Shown: positions 8,520 to 17,313 of the stretch, piece after piece
How the letters are laid out: each line of letters opens with the position of its first letter
Numbering within the stretch: position 1 is the first letter of the stretch
Assembly (NCBI GenBank): GCA_012799835.1
Contig: JAAZKM010000169.1
Span: 1-38,292 of the forward strand
Direction of reading: 5' to 3'
DNA length: 38,292 nt
Source of the DNA: Candidatus Methanofastidiosia archaeon
GTDB lineage: Archaea; Methanobacteriota_B; Thermococci; Methanofastidiosales; Methanofastidiosaceae
The notes under the pieces: model-generated
Databases searched by the model: none
Told to the model about the DNA's origin: nothing
The model's input: the letters and a program-made list of their open reading frames with translations, nothing else
Program-made: the position numbers and the translations under genes

Positions 8520-8834
8520 AAAATTATTTTCTTGAATTCTCTTTCTATTTAAAAAATATTCGGTCTACAGGGAATTTGAAAACTACTTGATATGAATATA
8601 TATTTACGTAAATCTAAATATTAATCCCTCTTGGATTTACTAAATCAATTGACTGGTATTTTTGAAATCAAAGAGAGGATAAAGATGTCAAAAACAGATA
8701 AATTGCTTTCAGAGGGGGGAACAAATTTAGTTTAACATCTCTTTAAATGTGTGGGATAATATTATTCCTAATTTTTTTTATATCATGAATTAAATTACGA
8801 TAATCTTATAATAAAATAAATTTAAAATCAAACT
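8520..8834. promoter_or_regulatory. Divergent cobA/cbiA promoter region with two palindromes
   Basis: This 315-base gap separates divergent cobA and cbiA. TATA-like elements face both ways: CTATTTAAAA at 8545-8554 (read on the minus strand, for cobA) and CTTATAATAA at 8807-8816 (for cbiA). Each is close to 25-30 bases from its start codon. Two palindromes lie between them: a perfect 12-base ATTTACGTAAAT at 8602-8613, and GATTTA-C-TAAATC at 8634-8646. They are candidate operators for a shared regulator. No long reading frame is present. Confidence 0.5.
8685..8735 (+). CDS. Very short ORF (16 codons), possible leader peptide or gene remnant
   Basis: ATG-initiated frame reading MSKTDKLLSEGGTNLV then stop, with a Shine-Dalgarno-like GAGAGG six bases before the ATG (8673-8678). 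It lies in the cobA/cbiA gap and has no recognisable family. It could be a leader peptide, the broken 5' end of a lost gene, or chance. The good ribosome-binding site is the only reason it is listed. Confidence 0.2.
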   Translation: MSKTDKLLSEGGTNLV

Positions 8835-10190
8835 ATGAAAATTCCACGTTTCGTAATTGCTGGTGAGCGAAGTGGAGTGGGTAAATCTCTTATTACAACA
8901 GGAATACTTCTATCATTAAAGGAAAGAGGCCTTTCTGTCCAGCCTTTCAAAGTGGGCCCAGATTTTCTTGACCCAATGCATCACAATATCGTGACTGGAA
9001 ATAAATCACGAAACTTGGACACATGGATGTTTGAAGAGTCTATTCTAGAAATTTTTCTAAAAGCATCAGAAAAAAAGGATATTTCAGTCATAGAGGGCGT
9101 AATGGGTTTTTATGATGGGATAGATGGAGTAAATGAAAAGGGGAGTACAGCCCACCTATCAAAATTATTAAAATCCCCGGTCATTTTAGTTTTAGATTCA
9201 AGAGGGTCTGCCAGAAGTCTTGGTGCAATTGCTATGGGATTCCAGAAATATGATCCTGATGTAAACATAGCTGGAGTTATATTCAATAATATTGGAAGCG
9301 ATAAACATCTAAATTATCTAAAGCAGTCATTAAGAGGGGTCGAGTGTCTTGGAGGCATACCTCGTGTTAAAGAGGAAATTTTATATTCAAGACATTTGGG
9401 CCTAGTTCCTCCTGATGAGTTATATAATCCAGAAAAATATGAAATAATTAAAGGTTTAGTCCAAGATAATGTTAACATAGACAGATTAATTGAAATTTCA
9501 AAAAATGCCGAAGAGCTTGAGTATACAGGTAGATCCTTATTTGGTAAAGAGGACAAAAAAATTAAAATTGGAGTTGCATTTGATAGTGCCTTCAATTTTT
9601 ATTATTGGGATAACTTTGAAATCCTAAAATCTTATGGTGCTGATATCGAATTCTTTTCCCCTCTCACAGGAAAACTCCCTGATGTTGATGGCATTTACAT
9701 GGGCGGGGGATATCCAGAGATATTTGCAAAAGAACTTGAAGCTAATAAGTCATCAATGGCAACTGTAAGGGAAAAATCTGAGGATGAAATGCCAATATAT
9801 GCGGAATGTGGCAGCCTAATGTACCTCTGCAAGAGACTAGTAAATCTAGATGGCAAGTCCTTTAAGATGGTAGGAATCTTTGACGCTGATATTGAAATGA
9901 CCGAAAGAAGACAAGCCCTAGGTTATGCAGAAGTAAAGGTCACCAAGGACAATATACTTTCTAAAAATAATGATATAATCAGGGGTCACGAGTTTCACTA
10001 TTCAAGAGTATCAAGCTTAAATGAAGATAACTTCGCATATGAGATGAAAAGAGGAGTTGGCATTCAAGATGGGAAGGATGGCTTAGTATCAAAAAAAACC
10101 ATTGCCTCTTATTTGCATATCCACTTTGCCACATCTCCAGAGATCCCACAAAAATTTATTAGTAGTTGTTTAAAGTATAGCAAGAAATAA
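8835..10190 (+). CDS. cbiA: Cobyrinate a,c-diamide synthase CbiA
   Basis: 451 residues: an N-terminal ATP-dependent synthetase domain with P-loop GERSGVGKS (residues 9-17), KVGPDFLDPMHH, NLDTWMF and IEGVMGFYDG, and a C-terminal class I glutaminase domain. The nucleophile is C325 in ECGSLMYL, with HEFHYSR and a histidine in HIHFATSPE near the end. It amidates the a and c side chains of cobyrinate using glutamine. CfbB, which does the same on nickel-sirohydrochlorin for coenzyme F430, is a close homologue. The position at the head of the corrin-ring operon, directly before cbiP, favours CbiA, but a dual or CfbB role cannot be excluded from sequence alone. Confidence 0.85.
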   Translation: MKIPRFVIAGERSGVGKSLITTGILLSLKERGLSVQPFKVGPDFLDPMHHNIVTGNKSRNLDTWMFEESILEIFLKASEKKDISVIEGVMGFYDGIDGVNEKGSTAHLSKLLKSPVILVLDSRGSARSLGAIAMGFQKYDPDVNIAGVIFNNIGSDKHLNYLKQSLRGVECLGGIPRVKEEILYSRHLGLVPPDELYNPEKYEIIKGLVQDNVNIDRLIEISKNAEELEYTGRSLFGKEDKKIKIGVAFDSAFNFYYWDNFEILKSYGADIEFFSPLTGKLPDVDGIYMGGGYPEIFAKELEANKSSMATVREKSEDEMPIYAECGSLMYLCKRLVNLDGKSFKMVGIFDADIEMTERRQALGYAEVKVTKDNILSKNNDIIRGHEFHYSRVSSLNEDNFAYEMKRGVGIQDGKDGLVSKKTIASYLHIHFATSPEIPQKFISSCLKYSKK

Positions 10191-10202
10191 ACTAGGGTAA
10201 AA

Positions 10203-12032
10203 ATGTCTCAAGAAAATTTGACTGAAGAAGTAAAAAAACAATTTAAAAACGGGATTATTGGCAGTAACAGAAGCTGTGAGTATTATCCCTGTCACTTTGA
10301 TGGTCAAGATTGTACATTTTGCTATTGTCCTTTTTATCGCTGCAATGATCCTTTTCTCGGAAAAGAAATAACCTCTAAAAAAGGAAATAAAATATGGAGC
10401 TGCAAAGATTGTTTCTGGATACATAGAAATGATATTGCAAAGAAATGCTTTGAGTTATTAGAAGATGAATACTTTAATTGTTCTGAAGATGAAATTCTCT
10501 CGATAAAAAAAACAATTGAAACATCACACCATAAATATGCCAAAACTATCATGATATTGGGAGCCACCTCTGGCGCAGGTAAATCTTTAACAGTTGCGGC
10601 CCTGTGCAGGATTCTATCAAACAGAGGTTATAAGGTAGCCCCCTTTAAATCCCAAAACATGTCACTTAACTCCTTTGTGACTGAATTCGGAGAAGAAATT
10701 GCAAGCATCCAAGATCTCCAAGCAAAGGCTGCAAGGATTAAACCTAGGGCATACATGAATCCTATCCTGTTGAAACCGAAAAAGGACAACGTATCTCAAG
10801 TTGTAATTGAGGGGAAACCTTACAAAGATATGGACGTTGAAGAGTATTATTCCTTTACAAGGTCAAAAGGCCTTGAAATTGTAAGGAGCAATCTCCATTT
10901 TCTTAGAAGATTAAATGATGTCGTTGTAATCGAAGGAGCAGGAAGTCCGACAGAAATTAACATAAGGGATAGTGAAATAGCAAATATGAAAACTGCGGAG
11001 ATTGCAGACGCTCCATGTATATTAGTTGTCAATATAGAATGGGGTGGATCTTTTGCATATATCTATGGAACATTGAACTTACTTCATGATAAAGATAGGA
11101 AACGGTTCAAAGGAGTAATAATAAATAATCTAAGGGGAGATAAATCTTCTCTTCATAACGGAATAGAAGAAATTGAAAGATTAGTCGGTGTCCCAGTTTT
11201 GGGCATTGTTCCACATATAGAGCTTAATCTTCCAATGGAAGATTCAATGTTTATAAAGTCAGAAGAGATGGACAGTTCAAAAATTTTAATAGGTGTAATC
11301 AAACTTCCAAGGATATCTAATTTTACAGATTTTGATGCACTAGATTTAGAGAAAAATGTTTCAGTGATTTTTATTGATGATCCAACAAAAGTCAAGAAGG
11401 TCGATGCAATTATTATCCCAGGAACTAAAAATACCGTTGAAGATTTAAAATGGTTAAAACAAAAAGGATTCTTTGAATCAATAAAAAAAAGGTCAGGCTC
11501 TATCCCCATAATTGGAATATGTGGCGGATACCAAATGCTTGGTAAAAAAATTATTGACAAAGGCATGGAAGGCGAAGGCGAAGCAGAGTACGAAGGCCTG
11601 GATCTTCTAGATGTTTCTACTTACTTTGACTTATATGATAAAAAAACTGTACAGGTGAATGGTAAAGTCCTCGAAGAATACAGAGTAGGGGATGGCCTTG
11701 TCCGAGGCTATGAAATCCATACAGGTAAAACAATAACACATGGAAATAAACCAATTTTTCAAATATACGATGTTAACGGGACACATTTTGAAGGTTGCAT
11801 AGATACTAATCTCAAAGTAATGGGAACATATATACATGGCATATTTGATTTACCTTCATTTAGAAAATATTTTTTAAGTTTGATATCTAAGAAAATAGAT
11901 ACAACTAAAGAGACATACTTTGACTATAATCATGTAATAGATTTAAGCCTTGAGAAGCTAGCGAAAACTTTTGAAGAAAATATAGATATGCATCAACTTT
12001 GCACTATTATTGGCTTGGAGGATTCACCATGA
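10203..12032 (+). CDS. cbiP: Cobyric acid synthase CbiP with N-terminal Cys-rich domain
   Basis: At 609 residues this is about 110 longer than ordinary CbiP/CobQ. The extra N-terminus is a Cys-rich module with C25, C30, C37, C40, C42, C47, C67, C70 and H74 (motifs CEYYPCH, CTFCYCPFY, CKDCFWIH), like the cysteine-rich small domain (Pfam PF04071 as I recall it). It probably binds metal. The synthetase domain has P-loop GATSGAGKS at 120-128, FKSQNMSLNSF and IEGAGSPTEIN. The glutaminase domain has C440 in GICGGYQMLG, GYEIHTG and GTYIHGIFD. CbiP amidates the b, d, e and g side chains. It starts 12 bases after cbiA and ends in an ATGA overlap with the next gene. Confidence 0.92.
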   Translation: MSQENLTEEVKKQFKNGIIGSNRSCEYYPCHFDGQDCTFCYCPFYRCNDPFLGKEITSKKGNKIWSCKDCFWIHRNDIAKKCFELLEDEYFNCSEDEILSIKKTIETSHHKYAKTIMILGATSGAGKSLTVAALCRILSNRGYKVAPFKSQNMSLNSFVTEFGEEIASIQDLQAKAARIKPRAYMNPILLKPKKDNVSQVVIEGKPYKDMDVEEYYSFTRSKGLEIVRSNLHFLRRLNDVVVIEGAGSPTEINIRDSEIANMKTAEIADAPCILVVNIEWGGSFAYIYGTLNLLHDKDRKRFKGVIINNLRGDKSSLHNGIEEIERLVGVPVLGIVPHIELNLPMEDSMFIKSEEMDSSKILIGVIKLPRISNFTDFDALDLEKNVSVIFIDDPTKVKKVDAIIIPGTKNTVEDLKWLKQKGFFESIKKRSGSIPIIGICGGYQMLGKKIIDKGMEGEGEAEYEGLDLLDVSTYFDLYDKKTVQVNGKVLEEYRVGDGLVRGYEIHTGKTITHGNKPIFQIYDVNGTHFEGCIDTNLKVMGTYIHGIFDLPSFRKYFLSLISKKIDTTKETYFDYNHVIDLSLEKLAKTFEENIDMHQLCTIIGLEDSP

Positions 12033-12889
12033 GCTTATCCTTAATGGTCCAGGCAGCAACATCAGGAGCTGGGAAAAGTATTCTAACAGCTTTATTATGT
12101 AGGTATTTTTATAAAAAAGGATTTTCAGTTGCACCATTCAAAGCTCAAAATTTATCCCTAAACTCCTTCATCACAGATAAAGGCCATGAAATAAGCATAT
12201 CCCAGAGTTTCCAAGCATGGGTTTCTAACATAGAACCTGAATATGATATGAATCCAATTCTACTAAAGCCAAAGGGGAATAGTTCATATCAGATTATTCT
12301 TAAAGGAAAACCATTGGGGGATTTTAAGAAATCTGAAATGGAAAACATTAGAGCGGAATTATTAAAGGAAATACATGACTGCTACTTAAATCTTTCAAAA
12401 AAATATGACATAGTCATTTGTGAGGGGTCAGGTTCACCTGTTGAGATTAATATTTCCAAGTATGACATAGCTAATATGAAAACAGCAGAAATCACAAAAT
12501 CCCCAGTAATTATTGTTGGCGATATAGATATCGGTGGAGTATTCGCCGGATTGTATGGAACTTTTTCTCTTCTCCCCGCCGAACATAAGAAATATGTTAA
12601 AGGATTTATAATTAATAAATTTAGAGGAGAACGTTCCATACTGGCAAGCGGAATAATCCAACTTGAAAAAATAACTAGGGTGCCTACCTTGGGCGTGTTG
12701 TCTTACCATAATTTTATGTTCCCTGAAGAGGATAGTCTGGGTATGAAAAATATTTCCTCACAAATAAACTGTAATACAGAGGATATCAGAAATATTTGGA
12801 TTGAAAATATTGATAACTTTTTATATTTATCACAAAAAGAACTTAATTACAAAATGATTGAAGATATATTAAATAATGGCTTGAGTTGA
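12029..12889 (+). CDS. CbiP-like synthetase domain protein lacking the glutaminase domain
   Basis: 286 residues matching only the ATP-binding half of CbiP: P-loop AATSGAGKS (9-17), FKAQNLSLNSF, QAWVSNIEPEYDMNPILLK, CEGSGSPVEINIS, DIANMKTAEI, DIDIGGVFAGLYGT and FRGERSIL. Homology stops around TRVPTLGVLSY. The last about 60 residues show no class I glutaminase motif and no nucleophile cysteine. The start at 12029 overlaps the cbiP stop as ATGA and has GGAGG just upstream. It is a tandem partial duplication next to full-length cbiP. It may assist amidation using a partner's glutaminase, bind a different substrate, or be regulatory. The function is not known. Confidence 0.8.
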   Translation: MSLSLMVQAATSGAGKSILTALLCRYFYKKGFSVAPFKAQNLSLNSFITDKGHEISISQSFQAWVSNIEPEYDMNPILLKPKGNSSYQIILKGKPLGDFKKSEMENIRAELLKEIHDCYLNLSKKYDIVICEGSGSPVEINISKYDIANMKTAEITKSPVIIVGDIDIGGVFAGLYGTFSLLPAEHKKYVKGFIINKFRGERSILASGIIQLEKITRVPTLGVLSYHNFMFPEEDSLGMKNISSQINCNTEDIRNIWIENIDNFLYLSQKELNYKMIEDILNNGLS

Positions 12890-12894
12890 ACAAA

Positions 12895-13518
12895 ATGATT
12901 GAATTTGAAAAGGATCCTGTTAAAATTGAAAAAAAGAGTTTTGAAATAATTACAAAAGAGTTAGGAGATATTAAATTTGAAGAAAGTCATGGTAAAGTTA
13001 TAAAGAGAGTCATACATACAACGGCCGACTTTGAGTATGCAAGTATTATTAAGATAAGCGAAGGGGCCATTGACAATGCTATTGAATCTCTGAAAAAAGG
13101 ATCTTATATTTATACTGATACAAAAATGGCTTCGGAAGGAATAAACAAAAGAATTCTCTCAAAGTTTGGTGGCAAGGTATTATGCTACGTAAGTGATGAT
13201 GACGTTATTGAAGAATCAAGATCAAAAGGCGTAACTAGATCTATGGCAGCAATGGAAAAGGCAATACTCAACGATAAGATAAAGATATTTGTAAATGGAA
13301 ATGCACCCACGGCTCTTTTTACACTTATCGATGCAATTAATTCAAAGAAATTATTCCCCGACCTTATCGTCGGGGTACCAGTTGGTTTTGTTGGTGCAGC
13401 GGAGTCAAAAGAAGCTTTGATTAAAACTAAAGTTCCATATATAACAACTCTTGGTCGTAAAGGTGGAAGCACAGTTGGAGCAGCAATAATTAATGCCTTG
13501 CTTTACATGATAGAGTAA
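12895..13518 (+). CDS. cbiC: Cobalt-precorrin-8 methylmutase CbiC
   Basis: About 207 residues, normal for CbiC/CobH, which moves a methyl group from C11 to C12 to give cobyrinate. The catalytic histidine lies in RVIHTTADFEYA (H41 with this start). Further marks are TDTKMASEGI, SRSMAAMEKA-like GVTRSMAAMEKA, GNAPTALFTL, IVGVPVGFVGAAESK and GRKGGSTVGAAIINALL. The ATG at 12895 is used here. A TTG at 12886 that overlaps the preceding stop (TTGA) is equally possible and adds three residues. Confidence 0.95.
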   Translation: MIEFEKDPVKIEKKSFEIITKELGDIKFEESHGKVIKRVIHTTADFEYASIIKISEGAIDNAIESLKKGSYIYTDTKMASEGINKRILSKFGGKVLCYVSDDDVIEESRSKGVTRSMAAMEKAILNDKIKIFVNGNAPTALFTLIDAINSKKLFPDLIVGVPVGFVGAAESKEALIKTKVPYITTLGRKGGSTVGAAIINALLYMIE

Positions 13519-13531
13519 TCCAGGTATTCCT

Positions 13532-14647
13532 ATGGAAAAGTTTATTATAAAGAACGGTAAGAAATTAAGATATGGTTATACTACTGGCACATGTGCGGCT
13601 GCAGCATCAAAAGCGGCAGCTTTTATGCTATTTAGTAACAAGAAGATTAATCAAGTTTCAATTGTAACTCCAAAAGGATGGGATTTATCTCTAGATCTGC
13701 ATAATATTATCATAGAAAAAGATTCAGTGGCCTGCTGCGTTATTAAAGATGCAGGTGATGACCCTGATGTTACAAATAGATTAGAAATATGCGCGAGAGT
13801 CAAAAAAGCTGAAAATGGGATTACAATTACAGGTGGAAAAGGAGTTGGAAAAGTAACTAAAAAAGGCCTTTCAATACCTGTTGGTAGTTATGCAATAAAT
13901 CCTGTGCCGTTAAAAATGATTCGTGAATCAGTCTCAGAGATATTACCTAACGATTGTGGGATTAAGATAGAAATATTTGTCCCAAAGGGTGAAGAAGTTT
14001 CAAAAAAAACATTTAATCCGGATCTTGGGATAGTTGGTGGTATATCTATTATTGGCACCTCAGGGATAGTAGAGCCAATGTCAGAAGAGGCACTGAAGGA
14101 AGCTATTATACTTGAAATATCCATCCTAAAAGAGGAAGGAGAAAAAAATATTATATTTGTCCCAGGAAATTATGGTATTAATTTTCTAAAGAAAGAGCTA
14201 AATCTCGATAAAATACCTTCTGTAAAAATAAGTAACTTTGTTGGAGACATGCTGGACAAAGCTTGTGAATTTGGTATTGAAAAAATCCTCTTAGTGGGGC
14301 ATATTGGTAAACTTGTAAAGGTGGCATCAGGCTCCTTTAACACACACAGCAAAATAACTGATTCGAGGATGGAAACACTTGCTGCAAATTGTGCCTTAAT
14401 TAAATGTGACACAAGATTAATTAAAGAAATCATGGAGAGTAACACTACCGAAGAGGCAGTTGATTACATATTAAAGGATGGATTAAAAGATGTTTTCAAT
14501 ATACTGGCCGAGAAGATATCAGAAAGATGCACTAAACGTACACAAAATAAAATTGAAGTTAGTTGCGTCATATATTCCTTAAAACACGGTTTGCTGGGTA
14601 TGAGTAAAAATGCAGAAAACATGATAGAAGGGTTCAAAGTGGTATGA
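13532..14647 (+). CDS. cbiD: Cobalt-precorrin-5B C1-methyltransferase CbiD
   Basis: 371 residues with the CbiD signature LRYGYTTGTCAAAASKAAA at the N-terminus, then KDAGDDPDVTNRLEI, ITGGKGVGKVTKKGLSIPVG, AINPVPLKMI, GIVGGISIIGTSGIVEPMSE, FVPGNYG, NFVGDMLDKACEFG and VGHIGKLVKVASG. CbiD adds the C1 methyl group in the anaerobic route. It is 13 bases after cbiC and overlaps cbiE by 4 bases. Confidence 0.96.
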   Translation: MEKFIIKNGKKLRYGYTTGTCAAAASKAAAFMLFSNKKINQVSIVTPKGWDLSLDLHNIIIEKDSVACCVIKDAGDDPDVTNRLEICARVKKAENGITITGGKGVGKVTKKGLSIPVGSYAINPVPLKMIRESVSEILPNDCGIKIEIFVPKGEEVSKKTFNPDLGIVGGISIIGTSGIVEPMSEEALKEAIILEISILKEEGEKNIIFVPGNYGINFLKKELNLDKIPSVKISNFVGDMLDKACEFGIEKILLVGHIGKLVKVASGSFNTHSKITDSRMETLAANCALIKCDTRLIKEIMESNTTEEAVDYILKDGLKDVFNILAEKISERCTKRTQNKIEVSCVIYSLKHGLLGMSKNAENMIEGFKVV

Positions 14648-15270
14648 TGAATAAAATATATGTTGTTGGGGGCGGGCCTGGAAATATTGATTATATTATC
14701 CCCATAGCAATGAAAAAAATCAAAGAAGCAGATATCGTAGTTGGTGGAAAAAGAATTTTGGATTCAATTGACATCAAAGGAAAAGAAATCTTCATCATAA
14801 AAAATAATTTGAACGATGTCATTGAATTCATAAAGAAAAATTACATTGATAAAAAATTAGTTGTAATACTCTCAGGCGATCCAGGATTTTATGGGATGTT
14901 GGAGTATCTAAAAAGATATTTTGGTAAAGAAATGCTTGATGTAATCCCCGGTATATCTTCTATCCAGTATCTATTCTCCAAAATAGGTGAATCCTGGAAT
15001 GATTCGTTTTTTTGTAGTCTTCATGGTAGGGACGTTGATATAGTAGATATAGTTAAAAAAAATAGGAAAGTTGGAGTTCTAATGGATAACAAGATGAAAC
15101 CTGAAATAGTGGCCCAAATATTACTTGATGCAGGCATTAAAGAAAAAACAATATATTTAGGTCAAGATCTTTCCTATGAAAATGAGAAAATCATTGTTGG
15201 TACAGTTATTGATATTTCAAAAATTACAAGTGATGGGTTAAGTGCAATGGTGATAATTGATGGCGTTTAA
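14644..15270 (+). CDS. cbiE: Cobalt-precorrin-7 C5-methyltransferase CbiE
   Basis: A 208-residue tetrapyrrole methylase. The N-terminal glycine loop is VVGGGPGNIDYI, followed by SGDPGFYGMLEYL and VIPGISSIQYLFSKIGESWND, then FCSLHGRD, the pattern of CbiE rather than the other ring methylases. It methylates C5. Aerobic organisms fuse this domain to CbiT as CobL; here the two are separate but overlap by 11 bases. The ATG at 14644 overlaps the cbiD stop; a second ATG follows at 14647. Confidence 0.93.
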   Translation: MMNKIYVVGGGPGNIDYIIPIAMKKIKEADIVVGGKRILDSIDIKGKEIFIIKNNLNDVIEFIKKNYIDKKLVVILSGDPGFYGMLEYLKRYFGKEMLDVIPGISSIQYLFSKIGESWNDSFFCSLHGRDVDIVDIVKKNRKVGVLMDNKMKPEIVAQILLDAGIKEKTIYLGQDLSYENEKIIVGTVIDISKITSDGLSAMVIIDGV

Positions 15271-15853
15271 TTGGAACTTCCGAACAGCAGGTATCCCAGA
15301 TGAAAATTTTTCTAGTGATAACTCACCAATAACAAAGGAAGAAATCAGGGTATTGGCACTATCAAAATTAAGACTTAAAGAGGATAGTAATATTCTAGAC
15401 ATAGGGGCCGGCACAGGTTCAATTTCGATTGAGGCAGCACTAATTTCAAATAAGGGATTGGTATATTCCATTGAGATGAAAAAAGAAAGAATAGGTACAA
15501 TTGAAAAAAATGTAAATTACTTTGGAATAAAGAACATTACTATTATACAAGGGGTAGCACCCGATAGCTTGTCCACCGTTCCAAGCATAGACAGGGCATT
15601 GATAGGGGGGAGTGGCGGAAAGTTAAATGAGATATTTGACTGGCTTCACCTTAATTTAAAATCAGAAGGTCGTTTGGTGATACTAGCAATAACCCTCGAA
15701 ACTCTTTCTCAATCGCTTGAACTTATTAGGAATGGGGACTATGAAGATATTGAAATATGTCATGTTTTTGTATCTAAAGGAAAAAACATTGGGAAACTTA
15801 CCATGATGGAAAGCAGAAATCCAATTTTCATAATCTCTGCAACGAGGAAATAA
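15260..15853 (+). CDS. cbiT: Cobalt-precorrin-6B C15-methyltransferase (decarboxylating) CbiT
   Basis: A 197-residue class I methyltransferase that methylates C15 and decarboxylates the C12 acetate. The start NWNFRTAGIPDENF followed by PITKEEIRVLALSKLRL is characteristic of CbiT. The SAM motif is LDIGAGTGSISIEAA, then VYSIEMKKERI and the glycine-rich RALIGGSGGKLNEIF. I used the ATG at 15260, inside the end of cbiE. A TTG one codon upstream is possible. Confidence 0.94.
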   Translation: MAFNWNFRTAGIPDENFSSDNSPITKEEIRVLALSKLRLKEDSNILDIGAGTGSISIEAALISNKGLVYSIEMKKERIGTIEKNVNYFGIKNITIIQGVAPDSLSTVPSIDRALIGGSGGKLNEIFDWLHLNLKSEGRLVILAITLETLSQSLELIRNGDYEDIEICHVFVSKGKNIGKLTMMESRNPIFIISATRK

Positions 15854-15854
15854 A

Positions 15855-16565
15855 ATGAAAGGAAAATTATATGGTATTGGTGTAGGCCCTGGAGACCCTG
15901 ATCTTATTACGATAAAGGCTGTAAATACACTAAAAACTGTTGGTGCCGTAATTTCTCCAGAATCTTCAAAGAACAAGGGCAGTGTTGCGTATGAGATTGC
16001 GAAGAAATATCTAAGGGACGACGTCGAAATAATCTACCTTACTTTTCCTATGAGTTACGAAGAGGACAAATTAAAATCAATTTGGGAAAAAAATGCAAAT
16101 ATAATTGAATCTGAAATTAATAAAGGAAAAATTCTTGCATTTATAACGCTGGGGGACCCTACAATCTATAGCACTTATTCTTATATGCTTGAATATTTGA
16201 AAAAAAGGGATATAGAAATTGAAACTATACCGGGGATAACTTCTTTCTGCGCAATTTGTAGTAGAATCAATACGCCACTTGCCTCCGGTAACGAGACAAT
16301 AGCAATAATACCTGTTACAAAAGAATCTTCAGGTTTTATTTTTAACTCTATTAAGGATTTTGATAATATTGTGCTTATGAAACCATCCGCTAATTCTGTT
16401 TTAATAGCTGAAATTATAGAATCACTAAACTTAACTGGAAATTTTATACTTGCCCAAAAAATAGGGACAAAGGAAGAAAAGATTTCTAATAAATTGGGGG
16501 ATATCAAAAACGATATACCCTACTTATCTTCAATCATAATAAAAAAGAAGGGATTTATTGACTAA
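15855..16565 (+). CDS. cbiL: Cobalt-factor II C20-methyltransferase CbiL
   Basis: A 236-residue tetrapyrrole methylase with GIGVGPGDPDLITIKAV at the N-terminus, ISPESSKNKGSVAYEIAKKYL, LTFPMSYEEDKLKSIWEKNA, TLGDPTIYSTYSYMLEYL and TIPGITSFCAICSRINTPLASGN split across the active site. The long region with MSYEED before the second motif is typical of the C20 methylase CobI/CbiL. It acts first among the ring methylations after cobalt insertion. It begins one base after the cbiT stop and overlaps cbiF by 8 bases. Confidence 0.94.
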   Translation: MKGKLYGIGVGPGDPDLITIKAVNTLKTVGAVISPESSKNKGSVAYEIAKKYLRDDVEIIYLTFPMSYEEDKLKSIWEKNANIIESEINKGKILAFITLGDPTIYSTYSYMLEYLKKRDIEIETIPGITSFCAICSRINTPLASGNETIAIIPVTKESSGFIFNSIKDFDNIVLMKPSANSVLIAEIIESLNLTGNFILAQKIGTKEEKISNKLGDIKNDIPYLSSIIIKKKGFID

Positions 16566-17313
16566 AGTATTTTTTATTGGTGCTGGCCCAGGAGACCCTG
16601 ACCTAATAACTATAAAAGGTAAAAAGATAATAGATAGTGCCGACGTTATTATATATGCCGGGTCTTTAGTGAATAAAGAAATACTTAGCAGTAGGAAGTC
16701 TGATTCTTTAGTCTATGATAGTGCAATGATGAATCTTGAAGAAATTATAGACGTCATCAAAAAAAATGTCTTAGAGGGTAAAGTAGTTGCAAGGGTTCAC
16801 ACGGGAGACCCAAGTATATATGGTGCAATAAAGGAGCAGATGGACCTTTTAGAGGAAGATGGGATTGAATATGAAGTTATACCTGGTGTAAGTTCATTTG
16901 TTGCAGCAGCCGCAGTTTTGAAAAAGGAATTTACTTTACCAAATGTTTCACAGACCATTATCTGTACCCGAATAAGTGGGAGAACAGAGGTTCCTGAGAA
17001 GGAAGACTTAGAAAAACTATCTTCACATAGGGCATCAATGGCAATATTTTTATCAGTTTCTATGATTGAAGATGTTGTAAAAAAACTTTTAAAAAATTAT
17101 GATGGTTCAACCCCCGTTGCAGTTGTTTACAAAGCCACATGGAAGGATCAAAAAATTCTGGGAGGGACTCTGGGGAATATTGTTGGCATTGTAAAAAAAG
17201 CCGGGATTAAGAAGACTGCAATTATACTAGTTGGAGACTTTTTATCTTCCGATTATGAAAGGTCAAAACTCTATGATAAATCCTTTAGCCACGAATATAG
17301 GGGTGCTACTTAA
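16558..17313 (+). CDS. cbiF: Cobalt-precorrin-4 C11-methyltransferase CbiF
   Basis: A 251-residue tetrapyrrole methylase. Typical CbiF/CobM marks are FIGAGPGDPDLITIKG, IYAGSLVNKEIL, VARVHTGDPSIYGAIKEQM, VIPGVSSFVAAAAVLKKEFTLP, SQTIICTRISGRTEVPE and VVYKATWKDQKILGGTL. It starts at a TTG inside the end of cbiL. It adds the C11 methyl before ring opening by CbiG, its downstream neighbour. Confidence 0.95.
   Translation: MTKVFFIGAGPGDPDLITIKGKKIIDSADVIIYAGSLVNKEILSSRKSDSLVYDSAMMNLEEIIDVIKKNVLEGKVVARVHTGDPSIYGAIKEQMDLLEEDGIEYEVIPGVSSFVAAAAVLKKEFTLPNVSQTIICTRISGRTEVPEKEDLEKLSSHRASMAIFLSVSMIEDVVKKLLKNYDGSTPVAVVYKATWKDQKILGGTLGNIVGIVKKAGIKKTAIILVGDFLSSDYERSKLYDKSFSHEYRGAT

Noticed and set aside
8835-10190. 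Assigning this gene as cfbB (F430 synthesis) instead of cbiA
   Set aside because: The two are homologous and hard to separate by eye. Operon position with cbiP and the ring methylases favours cbiA, so the alternative is kept only as a note.
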